DNA of 20,337 bases from Faecalitalea sp. UBA4312 (GTDB lineage: Bacteria > Bacillota_I > Bacilli_A > Erysipelotrichales > Erysipelotrichaceae), in NCBI GenBank assembly GCA_002394635.1, contig DGUK01000071.1:1-20337 (forward strand), given 5' to 3'. The notes under the pieces were generated by a model, which did not search any database, was not told the origin of the DNA, and worked only from the letters and a program-made list of their open reading frames with translations. How positions within the stretch are numbered: position 1 is the stretch's first letter; each line of letters starts with the position of its first letter. Both the position numbers and the translations under genes were made by a program. Shown here one piece after another: positions 18,415-20,337 of the stretch.

Positions 18415-18778
18415 AATCGGTCACAATTTCATATGGCCAGTCAATGATACCGCCAAAATCATAGATATGGGTATATCCCAGCTTTATCAGCTGATCGGCA
18501 GCCTGTTTACTGCGGCGGCCGGATCGGCAGTATACCAGAATGGTTTGATCTAAATCGTCCAACTGTTCTGGTTTTTTTGATTGGATGGTGTCCAGCGGAA
18601 GCAGGATGGCCCCGGGAATATGCCCTTGTTCATATTCATCCGGCTGACGGACATCTATAATCATGATATTGTCAACCTCTTCCATCATTTTCTTTGCTTC
18701 CTGCGCAGAAATCTTTGTATAGGCAACAGACTGGCAGGCACTCAACAACAGGCACAGACACGCAAACAGCTTTTTCAT
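18413..18778 (-). CDS. Rhodanese-domain lipoprotein
   Basis: A 121-residue exported protein. MKKLFACLCLLLSAC is a lipoprotein signal with lipobox LSAC and lipidated C15. The mature part is a single rhodanese domain with IIDVRQPDEYEQGHIPGA (40-57) and active-site loop CRSGRRS starting at C84. Rhodaneses carry a persulfide on this cysteine and transfer sulfur or take part in redox chemistry; here the domain faces outside the membrane. The ATG overlaps the TGA of the upstream membrane-protein gene (ATGA). The substrate is unknown. Confidence 0.92.
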   Translation of the reverse strand: MKKLFACLCLLLSACQSVAYTKISAQEAKKMMEEVDNIMIIDVRQPDEYEQGHIPGAILLPLDTIQSKKPEQLDDLDQTILVYCRSGRRSKQAADQLIKLGYTHIYDFGGIIDWPYEIVTD

Positions 18779-19383
18779 GCGTAGTATTCCCGAAATGATT
18801 CCTTTGTGGTCTCGGCCTCAAAGGTTTTTCGCAAGGCTTTGGTATCTAAATTGGAATAGTTTTCGTATAACGTCTTTGTATCGGTTGTAATCTCCGGCAG
18901 CTTTTTCTTCAATGCCCGGATATAACGCTTTACCGCCGTCGGTTCCACTTTTCCAAACAGGATGCTGGCACCGTTTTTGGTTTCGATATAGATCCGGGTG
19001 CCCTTTTTTCCCTCGCTGGCGCTCATTGTTAAAATCAACTTACGCGGAATATAGACATCGTTGATGTAGATCCAGTGCTTGGATATATAAAGATCATAAG
19101 TTTCCGGAGGCGTGATGTCTGTTTTCTGAAACGTTTCTTTTTCCAATACTTCTTTCAGATCCTTATATTTCATATATCGCTTTACTACACGCATACAGCT
19201 TGGTGTCAACAAGGTGGTAATAAAATAAATAAAGATACCAGCTACCGCAATATTATAGAGAACCAGTGTCGGACTGGCTCCGTTTTTCGTGTTGTCAACC
19301 ACTGCCACTGTCCACATCCCTAAAAACATGATGGAGACCACTAAGATCATATATCGGGCAGGGGTCCATACTTTTTTTACCAT
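18775..19383 (-). CDS. Membrane protein of unknown function, two membrane segments and a soluble domain
   Basis: A 202-residue protein that I do not recognise with certainty. Hydrophobic segments at about 11-29 and 40-62 form a hairpin, followed by a helical stretch (65-85) and a beta-rich region with YDLYISKHWIYINDVYIPR (about 97-115), GTRIYIETKNGASILFG (132-148) and a final lysine-rich helix. This layout resembles small YcxB-like or bacterial PH-like membrane proteins, which is only a structural guess. It is the first gene of a two-gene operon with the rhodanese lipoprotein. The RBS is AAGGGTG. A weak promoter candidate (TTGATT, 16 bp, TACATT, minus strand) lies in the gap to the CCA gene. 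Confidence 0.75.
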   Translation of the reverse strand: MVKKVWTPARYMILVVSIMFLGMWTVAVVDNTKNGASPTLVLYNIAVAGIFIYFITTLLTPSCMRVVKRYMKYKDLKEVLEKETFQKTDITPPETYDLYISKHWIYINDVYIPRKLILTMSASEGKKGTRIYIETKNGASILFGKVEPTAVKRYIRALKKKLPEITTDTKTLYENYSNLDTKALRKTFEAETTKESFREYYA

Positions 19384-19440
19384 AATTCACCCTTCTTTCA
19401 ATTGTTTACAATGTATCATATTCCTTCCAAAAATCAAGAA

Positions 19441-19449
19441 TGGTATAAT
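19441..19449 (+). promoter_or_regulatory. Extended -10 promoter of the CCA-adding enzyme gene, leaderless arrangement
   Basis: TGGTATAAT is a full extended -10 element (TGnTATAAT). No convincing -35 box is present. Predicted +1 is 19456-19457, and the ATG is 19457-19459, without any Shine-Dalgarno sequence in between or before. Confidence 0.72.
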
Positions 19450-19456
19450 ACCTTAT

Positions 19457-20337
19457 ATGATTTTACCACACTATATTACGGACATTATCGGAACATTGGA
19501 GAAGGCCGGCTATGAAGCTTACGTGGTCGGGGGTTGTGTACGGGATGCGTTGTTGGAGCTGAAGCCTAAGGATTACGATATAGCTACCAATGCTTTGCCG
19601 GAAACGGTCCTGCAATTATTTTCACATACAATTCCTACGGGTCTAAAACATGGAACGGTCACAGTTGTATCGGAACAGCTGGTAGAAATTACTACCTACC
19701 GGACCGATAGCCAATATACTGATCACCGGCATCCGGATGCCGTTTCGTTTGTACGAAGCATTAAAGAAGATCTGGCCCGCCGAGATTTTACTATCAATGC
19801 AATGGCTTATCATCCACAAAGGGGACTGTATGACCCCTTTGATGGACAGACTGATCTGAAAAACGGTATCATCCGGTGTGTAGGGGATCCCCTTAGACGA
19901 TTTGAAGAAGACGCTTTACGGATGCTGCGTGCACATCGGTTTGCAGCTCGTTATCATTTTCAGATCGAGAAAAGCACAAAACAGGCTATGGAACAGAAAG
20001 CGTCCTTGATCGCCTGTGTGTCTGTGGAAAGGATACGAAAAGAAGTGATCGGGATTTTAGAGGCAAACCCGTATGAAATTGAGAATATGACACAATTATT
20101 GTCAGATTGGATCCCAGAATTAGAGTTGTGCAGAGCATGTGCACAATCAACCCCCTATCATGACTGTAATGTTCTGCACCATTCTTTGCGGGCTGTCGCC
20201 CTGTTAGAACCTTTTGATGAAACGCTGGCATATACCTTATTGATGCATGATCTAGGAAAACCAATGTGTAAAAGCACAAAGAATAACAACGATCATTTTT
20301 ACGGACATGCGAAGATCGGTGCCCGGATTGCCCGGCG
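19457..20337 (+). CDS. cca: CCA-adding enzyme / tRNA nucleotidyltransferase with HD domain (partial, runs off the window)
   Basis: The frame is open from ATG 19457 to the window edge (293 residues seen). It adds or repairs the 3' CCA of tRNA. Class II nucleotidyltransferase motifs are present: VVGGCVRDALLE with the metal-binding DYD in PKDYDIATNA, TGLKHGTVTV, RRDFTINAMAY, GDPLRRFEEDALRMLRAHRFAARY. Further on, LHHSLRAV and LLMHDLGKP show an HD phosphohydrolase-type domain, as in HD-containing bacterial CCA enzymes; the HD motif is only partly inside the window. The ATG fits the family N-terminus (LEKAGYEAYVVGG shortly after it) and sits at the predicted transcription start. The C-terminus is missing because of the window edge, not because of a mutation. 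Confidence 0.94.
   Translation, partial: MILPHYITDIIGTLEKAGYEAYVVGGCVRDALLELKPKDYDIATNALPETVLQLFSHTIPTGLKHGTVTVVSEQLVEITTYRTDSQYTDHRHPDAVSFVRSIKEDLARRDFTINAMAYHPQRGLYDPFDGQTDLKNGIIRCVGDPLRRFEEDALRMLRAHRFAARYHFQIEKSTKQAMEQKASLIACVSVERIRKEVIGILEANPYEIENMTQLLSDWIPELELCRACAQSTPYHDCNVLHHSLRAVALLEPFDETLAYTLLMHDLGKPMCKSTKNNNDHFYGHAKIGARIAR

Noticed and set aside
19401..19412. ATTGT-tt-ACAAT inverted repeat between the membrane-protein gene and cca
   Set aside because: Five-bp AT-rich arms are expected by chance in such sequence, and there is no regulator nearby to link it to.
1..20337. Defence system, prophage, CRISPR array or mobile element
   Set aside because: Both strands were read for repeat arrays, transposase or integrase motifs and phage genes; apart from the Rpn-like remnant none was seen, and the content is transport, metal and redox metabolism.

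Overview
The window looks like a chromosomal segment of a low-to-moderate GC Firmicute, most likely of the Erysipelotrichia. This rests on strong AGGAGG-type ribosome binding sites, TTGNNN-17-TATAAT promoters, U-tailed hairpin terminators, a PotC-PotD fusion (an arrangement also known from Mollicutes) and the general gene set. The taxon is an inference; no 16S or other marker is present. No prophage, insertion sequence or CRISPR array was seen, and no stretch over 300 bases lacks a gene.

Layout. 1-90: tail of an unidentified gene. 97-172: tRNA-Ala(CGC), minus strand. 292-1011: divergent, probably decayed relative of Rpn/PD-(D/E)XK nuclease-transposases. 1276-2097: nitrilase/omega-amidase-like hydrolase with an apparently leaderless promoter. 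2102-3954 (minus): two-gene operon of an NTPase-CYTH fusion and a ChbG/YdjC-type deacetylase. 4176-4646: orphan mannose-family PTS EIIB. 4767-9619: polyamine uptake operon made of an XRE-cupin regulator, PotA with a large insert, PotB and a fused PotC-PotD. 9710-10333: DUF4428 zinc-ribbon protein. 10362-11066 (minus): PrsW-like protease. 11205-14494: copper operon csoR-copA, where CopA carries three C-terminal metal-binding domains, the last preceded by its own ribosome binding site and ATG. 14520-15191 (minus): Crp/Fnr regulator, divergent from a four-gene operon (15316-18391) of ferredoxin-like protein, DUF2249 protein, bicupin and D-lactate-dehydrogenase-like enzyme. 18413-19383 (minus): rhodanese lipoprotein and a membrane protein. 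19457-end: CCA-adding enzyme, cut by the window edge, also apparently leaderless.

How it works together. Three circuits can be read from the DNA. The XRE-cupin regulator sits behind two 16-bp GTTT-N8-AAAC sites, 21 bp apart, placed from +1 onward of the polyamine operon. CsoR has a classic TATACCC-N5-GGGTATA operator inside the promoter spacer of csoR-copA. The Crp/Fnr protein has a TGTATC-N4-GATACA site centred at -41.5 of the ferredoxin/lactate dehydrogenase promoter, the class II activator position. The most unusual items are the repeat insertion in the PotA TOBE domain, two fused proteins that keep an internal ribosome binding site and start (CopA/CopZ and bicupin), and two leaderless genes.
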